Below are positions 17,799 to 26,246 of a stretch of DNA of 60,392 nucleotides, piece after piece; within the stretch, counting starts at the first letter, position 1; the number at the start of each line of letters is the position of its first letter. The stretch is from assembly GCA_017744515.1 (NCBI GenBank), contig JAGIBF010000016.1:33894-94285 (forward strand). Direction: 5' to 3'. Below the pieces are notes generated by a model. That model saw nothing but the letters and a program-made list of their open reading frames with translations, ran no database searches and was not told the DNA's origin. The stretch is from Niastella sp. (GTDB lineage Bacteria; Bacteroidota; Bacteroidia; Chitinophagales; Chitinophagaceae). Position numbers and translations under genes: made by a program.

Positions 17799-18716
17799 AT
17801 GAAGTGGAAGTTATTATTGCCTGCCGCCGTTGCGCTCATCCTCATCGTTTCCTGGACCGCCACCAGAAAGGAGGCTGTCATTGTCCCGGCGTATGACCAG
17901 GAGAAAGAAATGATCATGATGCGGGATATCGGTCACCAGGTGTTGCTGCAGTCCGGGGACTTTTCGTCGCGTGTGTTGCCGGTCAGGAAGGTTGCTGAAC
18001 ACGAATACCTGCTGCAGTTTGAAAGACCTTTCACTTTTGTGCCCGATTCGCTGGTAAAGGTCATCAACCGGGTAGTGAAGGCCCGTTTCCTGCCTACTGA
18101 ATATATGGTAGAGGTGATCACCTGCAGCGACAATGAAGTGATCTTTGGTTATGCCATCAACCGGGACAGTACGCAAAACATCGTTCCCTGCCTGGGCAGG
18201 ACCCAGGAAAAAGCCTGCTATAAGATCAAATTGATGTTTCCCTCAGCTGCCCAAAAAGAGAACAACGCCTCCTGGTACTTGCTGGGAGGAAGTCTGGTGC
18301 TTATTGGGTTATCGTTGCTGACACGCATACTGTACAACAGGCGCCGCAAGGAAAATATTACTGAAGAACCCGTGAGCGAAGCGGCTGCGCCAGTGCCTGC
18401 AGTAGAAGAAACTACGGAAGCGATCTCCATTGGACAATACAGGTTTTACCCGGTCAGGCAATTACTGGTGTTGGGTGAGCTGGCCGTGCCGCTTACTGCT
18501 AAAGAGTCAAAGCTGCTGCAGGTGTTTACTACTGCTCCCAATGAAATGATCGACCGCAACAGGTTGTTGAAAGAAGTGTGGGAAGATGAAGGGGTTATTG
18601 TTGGCCGCAGCCTGGATATGTTCGTGTCGAAGCTACGGAAGAAGCTGCAGCAGGATCCCGGCATCAGTATCATCAATGTGCATGGCAAGGGGTATAAGTT
18701 AACTATTACGGCATAA
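17799..18716 (+). CDS. Membrane-anchored winged-helix (OmpR-type) one-component regulator
   Basis: A 305-residue protein. A first hydrophobic segment lies at about residues 4-21, and a periplasmic part follows to residue 155. A second membrane segment (WYLLGGSLVLIGLSLLTRIL, about 158-177) is followed by a proline/glutamate-rich linker. The OmpR/PhoB-type winged helix (about 212-303) has LTAKESKLLQVFTTAPNEMI, NRLLKEVWEDEG and SLDMFVSKLRKKL, and ends NVHGKGYKLT. No receiver or kinase domain is present. It resembles ToxR/CadC-like membrane regulators with the DNA-binding domain at the C-terminus in the cytoplasm. The signal sensed is unknown. Confidence 0.88.
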   Translation: MKWKLLLPAAVALILIVSWTATRKEAVIVPAYDQEKEMIMMRDIGHQVLLQSGDFSSRVLPVRKVAEHEYLLQFERPFTFVPDSLVKVINRVVKARFLPTEYMVEVITCSDNEVIFGYAINRDSTQNIVPCLGRTQEKACYKIKLMFPSAAQKENNASWYLLGGSLVLIGLSLLTRILYNRRRKENITEEPVSEAAAPVPAVEETTEAISIGQYRFYPVRQLLVLGELAVPLTAKESKLLQVFTTAPNEMIDRNRLLKEVWEDEGVIVGRSLDMFVSKLRKKLQQDPGISIINVHGKGYKLTITA

Positions 18717-18747
18717 AAAAAGCCCTTCCCGCATAAACGGGAAGGGA
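18714..18747 (-). terminator. Terminator of the acetyltransferase gene
   Basis: Read on the minus strand, CCCTTCCCG/CGGGAAGGG (9-bp stem, 6-base loop) is followed by seven T. It lies between convergent genes. On the plus strand there is no T tract after the hairpin, so it mainly serves the minus-strand gene. Confidence 0.85.
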
Positions 18748-18794
18748 CGCTGAAAGGATAGGATAAGGCTTAATGGAAACTTATATCAAATATT

Positions 18795-19496
18795 TTAGCC
18801 GGTAACAGTAGGCACATAGTCGTGCCGGTAAATATTCACAGAGGTACCGGGATAATCTTTCACTGTTTTATTCAATACGAAACCTGCTCCCTGCAATAAC
18901 CTGTTGGACCGCTTATCGCACACCGCTGCTTTGCAGAATACACGCCTGATGCCCGGGAAAGAAAAGAAGCTATAGAGGCAACTATTTAATGCACTTGCAA
19001 AATATTCCATCGGTTCATCGAAGTGTGGTGAGAACAGGAAATGGATGCAATAATCTCCTGTCTGAATATTCTCCTTCAAACTGATCTCATCCTGGTCGGC
19101 ACGGATAATGTCTATTTGCAGGATGGGCATGCCATCGATCTCCGCTACCAGCGATTGGCTATAATCGGCAGTCAACAGATCATGGTAGGCTTCCAGTAAT
19201 TGTTGTACAGGCGCAAAAGGATTTTTGCCTGGTACGCTGCAATACTCCTGCAACCAGTTATAAATAATAGGCAGGTCGAGCGGAATACAAAAAGGCCGTA
19301 AAGAAAATACCCGGCGGTCACCCGGTAACAATCCATAAAAGAAAGGGGTGTAACGGATACCAGGGTCAAGCGGACTACATAATTGTTTCTCAGTAAATGG
19401 ACGCATAGCAATAAGGTTCACCGTACGGTGTAAGTATAACTCAACAAGGCGGTGTAATCCGTCATGTGTAAGCATCAGTAATCTGGTGTTATCCAT
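18795..19496 (-). CDS. GNAT-type acetyltransferase (IucB/siderophore-acetyltransferase-like)
   Basis: A 233-residue protein. The motif SLRPFCIPLDLPIIYNWL (about 65-82) resembles the entry of the IucB/AlcB-like acetyltransferase domain. The core SLVAEIDGMPILQIDIIRAD and the GDYCIHFLFSP stretch match beta-strands 4-5 of the GNAT fold. The acyl-CoA site would lie near VFCKAAVCDKRSNRLLQGAGF. IucB-type enzymes acetylate hydroxylated amino acids in siderophore synthesis, but no siderophore genes are nearby, so the substrate is open. It has its own terminator and appears to be a single-gene unit. Confidence 0.7.
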   Translation of the reverse strand: MDNTRLLMLTHDGLHRLVELYLHRTVNLIAMRPFTEKQLCSPLDPGIRYTPFFYGLLPGDRRVFSLRPFCIPLDLPIIYNWLQEYCSVPGKNPFAPVQQLLEAYHDLLTADYSQSLVAEIDGMPILQIDIIRADQDEISLKENIQTGDYCIHFLFSPHFDEPMEYFASALNSCLYSFFSFPGIRRVFCKAAVCDKRSNRLLQGAGFVLNKTVKDYPGTSVNIYRHDYVPTVTG

Positions 19497-19867
19497 GGTC
19501 GCAAAATTGGACTGTGTATCTACAGTATATCAGGCACCATTACCAGGCATTAGCCGGATGTGCTATCCAAAGGGTCGGTCAACAGGTTGAGGAGAGTTGC
19601 TGTTTGGCTGGTCCAGCGACCATCACCGTTATAATTGGAGAGTCATCAAATCTAACTGTATAATCGTTCTTACAAAAAAGTATTCCTACGGTATTTTATT
19701 GTTTTTTATCGTTGTAGTCACAAATGATTAAACGGCTATAAGTGTAAGTACTTACAATGTATGCAATATGGGCCTGTGGAAGGTGTTTATTTGCGTTAGA
19801 TCAAAAAAAAGAGAGAATACTATTGTATATGCCTGGTAGTATGAGCTGTTTGTTTTATAGTACAACT
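19497..19867. other. Intergenic region with a perfect 14-bp palindrome
   Basis: About 370 AT-rich bases between two minus-strand genes. TGTAAGTACTTACA (19743-19756) is a perfect palindrome. No remnant of the missing FecR domains could be read in any minus-strand frame here. No other feature is visible. Confidence 0.55.
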
Positions 19868-20104
19868 TCATTGTTTTAAAGGAATGGAGGCTCCTATCTG
19901 ATCCCAGATCTTCGATTTGTTGATGGCGTAATCTGCGAGTGCCTGGGTAAGATCACCGAACTCTGTGAGGCTTTCCAACAGAGCTTTGTTATCAGTATCG
20001 GCAGCCAGCCACAGGTCAAGCTCCTGTTGTTCTTCCCGGGAGAGCTCACTCCGCAGGTATTTGAGGATGAGTTCGGCTTTTCTTTCAATCGTTTCGTTCA
20101 GCAT
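19868..20104 (-). CDS. Stand-alone FecR N-terminal (anti-sigma) domain protein
   Basis: The ATG at 20104 gives 78 residues (MLNETIERKAELILKYLRSE...). The sequence matches the N-terminal cytoplasmic domain of FecR: AELILKYLRSELSREEQQEL, then LWLAADTDNKALLESLTE and a closing KIWDQIGAS. The neighbouring FecR starts with the same pattern (LITGYLKGSLDPSELQELEQW). It ends exactly where a normal FecR would enter its membrane segment, so there is no membrane or periplasmic part. It begins 7 bases after the FecR stop, on the same transcript. It could bind the sigma factor in the cytoplasm without a transmembrane signal, or be a remnant of a second fecR. Confidence 0.7.
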   Translation of the reverse strand: MLNETIERKAELILKYLRSELSREEQQELDLWLAADTDNKALLESLTEFGDLTQALADYAINKSKIWDQIGASIPLKQ

Positions 20105-20111
20105 AACTGCG

Positions 20112-21143
20112 TTATTGATTAACTTCTTTCCAGGCAATGGCATCTGTGGGATTTGCCTGGTTCAATATGGCTATCTGTCCATTGTGCTCCAATCGTGCCT
20201 GCTGGCGGGGTTGCAATGCCAGGACCTGGTGTTCCCTGTTCAGTTTGAGATCGCCTTCCAATAGAGTAATGTACGTGTTGGGTTTGCCCGGGTAAGCCTG
20301 CACATTAAAGCGGGCGCCTGCTGTGACCAGTTGCATAGAGCCGTTAGCAGTGGACAGGTCAACGATAAAGGGTGCGTTGCTGACAGTGTGCCGGGATGTT
20401 GTTGGTGCCACCACGTTTTGGGGCCTGCTTGTTACTTCGAAATAAGCTTCTCCCTGCAGTTTTACCCGGCGCCCGCTGGTGCCGAATGCTACGGGATACC
20501 GGAGGCTTGATCCTGCATTGAGCCATACGCGGCTTCCATCGGGCAGCAGTACTTTGTGCTGGCCTTTGCGGGGCACCTCGAGCGTATTAAAGTATAAGCT
20601 GTCGCCGGGCATATTATCGTGATACGAAAGCCAGCCATGCTCTTTGAAAACCTGTGCTTTGCTGCTGGCATCGGTGGTTAATACGCCATTGATGGAATCG
20701 ATGAGTATAAGGACTGAGCCATCAGACAGCGTGAGCCTCGACTGATCGTTGCCGGGCTGTACATCGTTCCCGTAGGAATCGGGCATTCTGCTGGCCGTAT
20801 ACCGCAGGGTGTTTTTATTCATGAAGTACCAGGCCACTATGAAGAGCAGCGATACCACTGCAGCCACTGCTATACAGCGGCCCCATACATACCACCATGC
20901 GGACCGGTGTATCCTGTTGATTGCTATGGAGTCCTTGATCCTGTCCAGCATCAGTTGTCTTTTTTCGCCATACCGATCCAGTGCCGCACGCAGGTTGGCG
21001 GGGTCTGTCAGCGATTCGAACAGCTGACGGTTGTCTTCCGACTCCCTGGTCCATTGTTCCAACTCCTGCAGCTCCGACGGATCCAATGAACCCTTCAGGT
21101 ACCCGGTGATCAGGTGGACCATCCTTTTTACAATATCGTTCAT
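20112..21143 (-). CDS. FecR-family anti-sigma factor lacking the C-terminal DUF4974 domain
   Basis: A 343-residue protein. The N-terminal cytoplasmic domain (1-80) has a KRQLMLDRIKDSI ending, followed by a membrane helix (CIAVAAVVSLLFIVAWYFM, about 90-108). The periplasmic FecR domain is complete (about 150-320; VLLPDGSRVWLNAGSSLRYP, VKLQGEAYFEV, ITLLEGDLKL). The protein ends DAIAWKEVNQ. In Bacteroidota FecR proteins, AWK-N is normally followed by a further ~80 residues (DUF4974/STN-like) that contact the TonB receptor. That domain is absent. A minus-strand terminator separates it from the sigma gene. No receptor with an STN domain is nearby. Confidence 0.88.
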   Translation of the reverse strand: MNDIVKRMVHLITGYLKGSLDPSELQELEQWTRESEDNRQLFESLTDPANLRAALDRYGEKRQLMLDRIKDSIAINRIHRSAWWYVWGRCIAVAAVVSLLFIVAWYFMNKNTLRYTASRMPDSYGNDVQPGNDQSRLTLSDGSVLILIDSINGVLTTDASSKAQVFKEHGWLSYHDNMPGDSLYFNTLEVPRKGQHKVLLPDGSRVWLNAGSSLRYPVAFGTSGRRVKLQGEAYFEVTSRPQNVVAPTTSRHTVSNAPFIVDLSTANGSMQLVTAGARFNVQAYPGKPNTYITLLEGDLKLNREHQVLALQPRQQARLEHNGQIAILNQANPTDAIAWKEVNQ

Positions 21144-21455
21144 GGGAACAGGTTTGAGGTCAGGTGTGCTATTACTTATAACGAAAAAGTCAGATACTAA
21201 TACCGCTCCGTGCGAGATGTCCCATAAAAAAATCCCGGCCTAAACGGGAAAGGCCGGGAAGCGGGGGTCAGACCTGGAAAGATCTGATAAGGTACTGCCG
21301 GCGCATTTCTGTACCGTAGCAGTATAACAAATGAATGCTTAAATCTCCTTGGACTGATAAACTGCACTTTATACAGTTCTTGGGGGGATCGTAGTATATA
21401 ACGAACGAAAAGAAGGTATGTACCATCAGACTGATAAAAAAAGCGAAATGGCTAA
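21144..21455. other. Gap between ECF sigma and fecR genes, with terminator
   Basis: 312 bases. A strong minus-strand terminator lies at 21224-21260. The remainder is AT-rich with no gene. The fecR promoter probably lies between the terminator and 21143. Confidence 0.55.
21224..21260 (-). terminator. Terminator between sigma and fecR genes
   Basis: On the minus strand, an 8-bp stem TCCCGGCC/GGCCGGGA with an 11-base loop is followed by eight A-to-T positions (TTTTTTT). It lies about 195 bases after the sigma-factor stop and 80 bases before the fecR start. Confidence 0.85.
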
Positions 21456-22049
21456 TTAGTGTACAGACTTTTGGTTGAGGACATTGAGACGAAGGAATTT
21501 GAGTGCAATGGTTTTTTGATTTTGTACCGTTTGAATGCTGATATTGAGTTGGGCAGCGATGGCTGGGTTCTTCATGCCTTCGAGGTAAGCCAGTTTGAAG
21601 ATTGTCTTGCGTTGTGGGGGCAGGTTTTCGATCTCGTCGTATATCCGCCGCAGTAACTCTCCTTCCACCAGGCCATTCACAAATTTGGGAGCGGCAGCCA
21701 TGGGCGAGTTGTTGCGGGTGACCATGGATTCGTTATCCTCCGTGAGCAATTGTACCAGTTGCTGCAGTTTGCCTGCTTTCCACTTCTGGTGACGTAAAGC
21801 ATCGATACACGCATTGCGGGCAGTGATGTGTAAGAAGGTTTTGATCTTATGTATGTTGTCGAAGTTGGAGCGCAGCTTCCACAGCTTCACGAAGGTTTCG
21901 GCCGTAATGTCCCTTGCTTCCTGGGCATCGGTTACAAAATGCCGCGCATAGTAGTAAATGCTATTGTAATGCAGGTTATAGATCTCTGCAAAAGCACTTT
22001 CGCCGCCTTGTTGAAATGAATGAATTAAGAGCTCTCCCGCCGATTTCAT
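21456..22049 (-). CDS. ECF-family RNA polymerase sigma factor
   Basis: A 197-residue sigma-70 family protein. Region 2 (ESAFAEIYNLHYNSIYYYARHFV through ITAETFVKLW; about 17-75) has the core-binding helices and the -10 recognition helix. Region 4 (about 135-190) has LPPQRKTIFKLAYLEGMKNPAIAAQL and SIQTVQNQKTIALKFL. The spacing suits the FecI-like subgroup of Bacteroidota. Upstream of its start, two exact 10-base repeats CGGAAGCCTT are spaced 22 bp apart. It is followed by a terminator and then the truncated FecR. Confidence 0.93.
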   Translation of the reverse strand: MKSAGELLIHSFQQGGESAFAEIYNLHYNSIYYYARHFVTDAQEARDITAETFVKLWKLRSNFDNIHKIKTFLHITARNACIDALRHQKWKAGKLQQLVQLLTEDNESMVTRNNSPMAAAPKFVNGLVEGELLRRIYDEIENLPPQRKTIFKLAYLEGMKNPAIAAQLNISIQTVQNQKTIALKFLRLNVLNQKSVH

Positions 22050-22557
22050 GAACAGGTTATTACGTTAACAGTGAAAAAAAAGATGATACAGACAGCCGAC
22101 TACCACCGGAAGCCTTAACCAGGTGTATCGGAAGCCTTGCTTTCAACTTTTTCCGTTGCTGTGCGAGTAAAACCCGTTTCTTTTTACCTTTCCACTTTAC
22201 GAAAGAAGTATTGCGTTAAAAGTAAGGAAAAAAAACAAATCAGGCACCACCAATAGCTGTATCGGGTAATTTACTACATAGCAAAATAACATTAAGATTT
22301 TTTTAACTGGATGCCGCCGGCCTGGCTGAGTGGCTGATTGTTATGAGTGGGCTGTGTTGACGCAATATAAACAACCTCTTGATTGTCATTGCTGTACATG
22401 AAAATTAGAAGCGTTAAGGAGTTGATCTATTGTCATTCATACATACGTAAAAACGTTTATTCCCTCCGGTTATCCGGCTCCGGGAGGGTACAACACTTCA
22501 ATTTTTCTTTAAAATTTACGTTTAGTTTGCAATAACAAAAATCCCCCTGATTAATAA
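22050..22557. other. Intergenic region between sigma factor and PAP2 genes (divergent)
   Basis: About 510 bases containing the promoters of two divergent genes. Two direct repeats CGGAAGCCTT start at 22107 and 22129. No gene is seen. Confidence 0.55.
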
Positions 22558-23364
22558 ATGCATTACTGGTTAAAAACACTGGCGTTTGCAGCCATCACCT
22601 GCACCGCCCTGACCCCTGTTACTGCGCAATACACCGATTCGACGGGCGTGGCCATTCCGGCTACCGATACGATACGAAGGGCTGTGAACTGGAGTGTCCC
22701 GGTACAATCCAATGCATTCCCTTTGAAGTCGTTTATCATTCCCGCCGCAATGATCTCTTACGGGTTCACTTCGCTGGGTAGTCACGGATTAAAGGACATC
22801 AACAAGAACATCCGTAATGAATTGGCAATGGAGCATCCGCACAATGCTATCCACATCGATAATTACCTGCAATACGCGCCGGCAATAGCTGTATATGGTT
22901 TGAATGCTGCCGGCATCAAGGGTAAGCATAATTTTAAGGACAGGACCATTCTTTACACGATGTCCATGCTGATCTCCAACAGTACAGTTTTTTCTATCAA
23001 AAGTCTCAGCAAACAGACGAGGCCCGATGGTTCTGATGCTATGTCATTCCCTTCCGGTCACACTGCCAATGCGTTTGTGGCGGCGGAGTTCATGCGGCAG
23101 GAGTATAAAGATGTTTCTCCCTGGTATGGCGTGGCGGGGTATGCTGTGGCTGCTACCACTGGCTACCTACGCATGTACAATAACAAGCACTGGTTTAGTG
23201 ACGTGGTGACCGGAGCAGGTATCGGTATAGCTTCAACCAGACTGACCTATTGGTTGTATCCCATGATACAACGCGGCCTATTCAAGAAAAAGAATCCCAA
23301 CACCGTGTTTATGCCCACCTACCAGGATGGCGCAGTCGGTATCGGGTTTGTACATAAATTCTAA
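22558..23364 (+). CDS. PAP2-family phosphatase
   Basis: A 268-residue protein with an N-terminal signal segment. The three PAP2 motifs are in order: KSLSKQTRP (148-156), PSGHT (165-169) and LRMYNNKHWFSD (204-215, with R205, H211 and D215). Membrane segments lie around 60-75, 105-120, 130-148 and 190-203. PAP2 enzymes remove phosphate from lipid phosphates such as phosphatidic acid or undecaprenyl pyrophosphate at the membrane. The presence of a signal peptide suggests the active site faces the periplasm. It has no close operon partner. Confidence 0.9.
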   Translation: MHYWLKTLAFAAITCTALTPVTAQYTDSTGVAIPATDTIRRAVNWSVPVQSNAFPLKSFIIPAAMISYGFTSLGSHGLKDINKNIRNELAMEHPHNAIHIDNYLQYAPAIAVYGLNAAGIKGKHNFKDRTILYTMSMLISNSTVFSIKSLSKQTRPDGSDAMSFPSGHTANAFVAAEFMRQEYKDVSPWYGVAGYAVAATTGYLRMYNNKHWFSDVVTGAGIGIASTRLTYWLYPMIQRGLFKKKNPNTVFMPTYQDGAVGIGFVHKF

Positions 23365-23381
23365 AGAAGCGTTTACAGTCC

Positions 23382-24209
23382 CTATTCAAATACAACTGTC
23401 TTATTGTTGTACACAAACACCCGGTCATCGACAACCAGTCGTAGTGCTTTGGCCAGTACAGCCGTTTCTATTTCCTTACCAGCCCGCATCATGTCAGCTG
23501 CAGTCAGCGAGTGGCTTACCGGAATGATCTGCTGGGCTATAATTGGTCCTTCATCGAGGTCATTGGTCACGAAATGGGCGGTGGCGCCTATGAGCTTCAC
23601 TCCGCGTTCAAAAGCCTGCCTATACGGGTTGGCACCCGCAAAAGCAGGCAGGAAAGAATGGTGTATGTTGATAATGCGGCCCGGGAACTTAGCTACAAAT
23701 GCAGGCGATAATATGCGCATGAACTTGGCCAGCACAATATAATCAGGTGTAAATTGACCAATCTGTTCACTGATCTTTTGCTCAAATGTTTCTTTATAAA
23801 TGCCTTCATGCGAGATGTGAAAGAAGGGAACTTCAAAGCGGTCGCAGATATCCTGCAACGTATTGTAATTTCCGATAACGGCCTGTATAGAAGCCTGCAG
23901 TGTTTTGAAATAATGCCTGATGAGCATATCGGCCAGGCAATGGTATTCTTTGGTCACCATCACCACTACCCTCTTTTCCGGTAAGGGATTCACTACGATA
24001 ACAGCCTCGGGTGGCAGCACCGCGCGGAGCTGATTGGCAATGGGGGCCGGCGCAACCTCCTGCTCTACCTGTACCCGCAGGAAGAAGCGGTTCTCCGCCT
24101 TGTCCACATGCTCCCGCAGCGAAATGATGTTCAGTTGCTGCGCCGCCAGCACACCTGTAATGGCTGCCACCAATCCTACCCGGTCGATGCATTGAATAAC
24201 GATGATCAT
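23382..24209 (-). CDS. purU: Formyltetrahydrofolate deformylase
   Basis: A 275-residue protein. An ACT regulatory domain comes first (IQCIDRVGLVAAITGVLAAQQLNIISL, residues 5-31). The catalytic domain of formyltransferase type follows, with INIHHSFLPAFAGANPYRQAFERGVK and the ending TAHFVTNDLDEGPIIAQ. The conserved Asn-His-Asp triad is within these motifs. The enzyme turns 10-formyl-THF into THF and formate, which supplies formate to purine synthesis. It is convergent to the PAP2 gene with 17 bases between stops. Confidence 0.96.
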   Translation of the reverse strand: MIIVIQCIDRVGLVAAITGVLAAQQLNIISLREHVDKAENRFFLRVQVEQEVAPAPIANQLRAVLPPEAVIVVNPLPEKRVVVMVTKEYHCLADMLIRHYFKTLQASIQAVIGNYNTLQDICDRFEVPFFHISHEGIYKETFEQKISEQIGQFTPDYIVLAKFMRILSPAFVAKFPGRIINIHHSFLPAFAGANPYRQAFERGVKLIGATAHFVTNDLDEGPIIAQQIIPVSHSLTAADMMRAGKEIETAVLAKALRLVVDDRVFVYNNKTVVFE

Positions 24210-24333
24210 GTTACTGAAGTTACTTCAGTAAGTTGATAAGTTGAAAAGTTAATGAGTTGAAAGTGTTGTCTTAATGCAGTACTGCTATATTCTTTCAGTT
24301 TTGCTGATGCTGCAGCGTTTGACATCCTATGCT

Positions 24334-25134
24334 TCACACTTTCGAAGGCGATATGCCATACATTTTCTTAAAGGCAAAAGAGAAGTGAGACAGATCTTCG
24401 AAGCCAAGGTCGAGGTAGATGTCTGATGCAGCAGCGCCCTTGTTGCGTATAAGGTGGTGGGCTTCCTGCAATCTTTTCTGCAGTAGCCAGCGGCTGGGAG
24501 ATGCGTTGAATATCTTTTCAAAGTCGCGCTTGAATGTAGCAAGGCTCCTGCCGGTGAGGTAAGCAAACCTTTTCAGCTCCACATTGAAATGATAGTTCTT
24601 GTTCATAAATGCTTCGAGGTCTATCTTGCCCGGCTCGCTGAAGTCGAACAGTATATTTTTCAATTCGGGGTTTACCTGCAACAACAGTAAGAGTAGCTCT
24701 TTCAATTTCAGCGCTGTGAGGTTGTTGTTATCAGATACATTCATTTGCTGGTAAGGAATTACCGAATTGATGTAGCCTTTATAAAGGGGATGAGGCTTTA
24801 ATTCAAGAATAGCTTTGCCATCCTCATGCTTTTCACTTTTATAACCATATTCTATGCTGAAATTGCGCAACGTTTCCTGGTCGAGGTATACTGCCAACGA
24901 TTTAAACTCACCTCCTTCCGGAGGGAGCTTGTTGAATTTAACTAAATGATTCTTTCTCGCAAACCTAAAATCTCCTGCCTGAAAGGTGTATTGCTGGTTT
25001 CCGTCATCAAGTATAAGCTTGCCCGATTCCTGGTAGCTGAACACATGCTCAGCCACAAATTGCTCGCCTTCCCTGCTGCGGTTTGCATAACAGGAATAGA
25101 CTATTGAAGGTTGCTTATTATTTTGATCAGACAT
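24334..25134 (-). CDS. AraC-family transcription regulator (ExsA-like N-terminal domain)
   Basis: A 266-residue protein. An N-terminal cupin-like domain (about 1-155; FSYQESGKLILDDGNQQYTFQAGDF) is followed by an AraC DNA-binding domain (about 167-266; VELKRFAYLTGRSLATFKRDF and SDIYLDLGFEDLSHFSFAFKK). It ends MYGISPSKV. The short-chain dehydrogenase gene is upstream on the same strand, with 130 bases between them. Regulation of that dehydrogenase is likely but not shown. Confidence 0.9.
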   Translation of the reverse strand: MSDQNNKQPSIVYSCYANRSREGEQFVAEHVFSYQESGKLILDDGNQQYTFQAGDFRFARKNHLVKFNKLPPEGGEFKSLAVYLDQETLRNFSIEYGYKSEKHEDGKAILELKPHPLYKGYINSVIPYQQMNVSDNNNLTALKLKELLLLLLQVNPELKNILFDFSEPGKIDLEAFMNKNYHFNVELKRFAYLTGRSLATFKRDFEKIFNASPSRWLLQKRLQEAHHLIRNKGAAASDIYLDLGFEDLSHFSFAFKKMYGISPSKV

Positions 25135-25204
25135 GGTTCAAAATTAAAACATAAAGACTTTGTAACGGGATGTTTACTTTGAAGGGCCAAAGGTCCTGTA
25201 ATAG

Positions 25205-25259
25205 GGCTGCGAGACTACAAACCTCGCAGAGCGGTAGTATTACTTGCAGTCTCGCAGCC
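25205..25259. promoter_or_regulatory. 12-bp inverted repeat between SDR and AraC genes
   Basis: GGCTGCGAGACT (25205-25216) and its exact complement AGTCTCGCAGCC (25248-25259) flank 31 bases that contain a third CTCGCAGAG element. It lies between the SDR stop (25265) and the AraC start (25134) on the minus strand. It could be an operator for the AraC protein or a hairpin; no T tract follows, so a simple terminator is unlikely. Confidence 0.5.
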
Positions 25260-25264
25260 TGTTA

Positions 25265-26152
25265 TTAAACACCTTTCAGCCTGGCGAATTGCTTTCCGGC
25301 TTCCGTTTGAAAAAAGTTCGCAGCTTCGTCATGATCTGTGGAAGTGCTTACGGGCAACCATTTTTCGAGATCGGCCTTGCGGTTGGCATCGGCCTGCTGC
25401 AGAATGACAATAGCCTCACTGCCCAATACAAGGTGAACAGGGGGAGCTGGATGTTCAACGAGGTCGGTCATTACTTTAGCAGCCTTGGCGGGATCACCTA
25501 CGGGAATAAAGCTACCAGAGCCGAGTATTTGCTTAATGGCCCCTATTGTATCATCATACCCTTCTACATCAGGCGCATAGCTCATGGAGTCGCCGGCCCA
25601 ATCGGTGCGGAATCCTCCGGGCTCGATGGAGGTCACATAAATACCAAGCGGCGCCAGTTCCCTGGAAAGCGACTCGGCAAAACCACTCAGGCCAAATTTG
25701 GCAGCCTGGTACATGGTGAGCCCTGCGGTACCTACCCGGCCACCGATAGAGCTGATCTGCAAAATACGGCCTGAGCGTTGCTTGCGCATATAAGGAATGA
25801 CAGCGCGGGTGATTTCTATGGGACCATATAGGTTGGTGTCGAGCTGACTACGTACCTGCTCCTCCGTAAAAGCTTCCGCAGCGCCGGTAATACCAAACCC
25901 TGCATTGTTTACCAGTACATCGATTCGGCCGAAATGTTCAATCGTCTTTGCTACTGCCGATCTGATCTGTTCGTTGTTGGTAACGTCCAGTTGCAGGGCT
26001 AACAGCTGACCGGGATATTTTGTAGCGAGCTCATTCAATTGCTCCGGCCTGCGTGCTGTGGCGGCTACCTGGTGGCCTTTGGCCAATACTGCTTCTGTGA
26101 GGCTTCTGCCCAATCCGCGGGAGCTGCCTGTTATAAACCAAACTTTTGTCAT
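25265..26152 (-). CDS. Short-chain dehydrogenase/reductase (SDR)
   Basis: The ATG at 26152 gives 295 residues starting MTKVWFITGSSRGLGRSL; an upstream in-frame start at 26176 is less likely. The cofactor motif TGSSRGLG (about 8-15) and the NNAG motif (VLVNNAGFG) are present. The catalytic serine is in ISSIGGR and the catalytic pair is YQAAK. This is the classical SDR fold, NADP-preferring because of TARRPEQL. The substrate is unknown. The AraC gene immediately downstream is probably its regulator. Confidence 0.92.
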   Translation of the reverse strand: MTKVWFITGSSRGLGRSLTEAVLAKGHQVAATARRPEQLNELATKYPGQLLALQLDVTNNEQIRSAVAKTIEHFGRIDVLVNNAGFGITGAAEAFTEEQVRSQLDTNLYGPIEITRAVIPYMRKQRSGRILQISSIGGRVGTAGLTMYQAAKFGLSGFAESLSRELAPLGIYVTSIEPGGFRTDWAGDSMSYAPDVEGYDDTIGAIKQILGSGSFIPVGDPAKAAKVMTDLVEHPAPPVHLVLGSEAIVILQQADANRKADLEKWLPVSTSTDHDEAANFFQTEAGKQFARLKGV

Positions 26153-26246
26153 TGTTATTTGAATTTGTTTAGACAAAGGTCGGTCACTTAACAGCCGGGC
26201 TGTTTTGTTGGAAAGCTCAAAATAGTTTGTTGGAAAGCTCAGGCAT

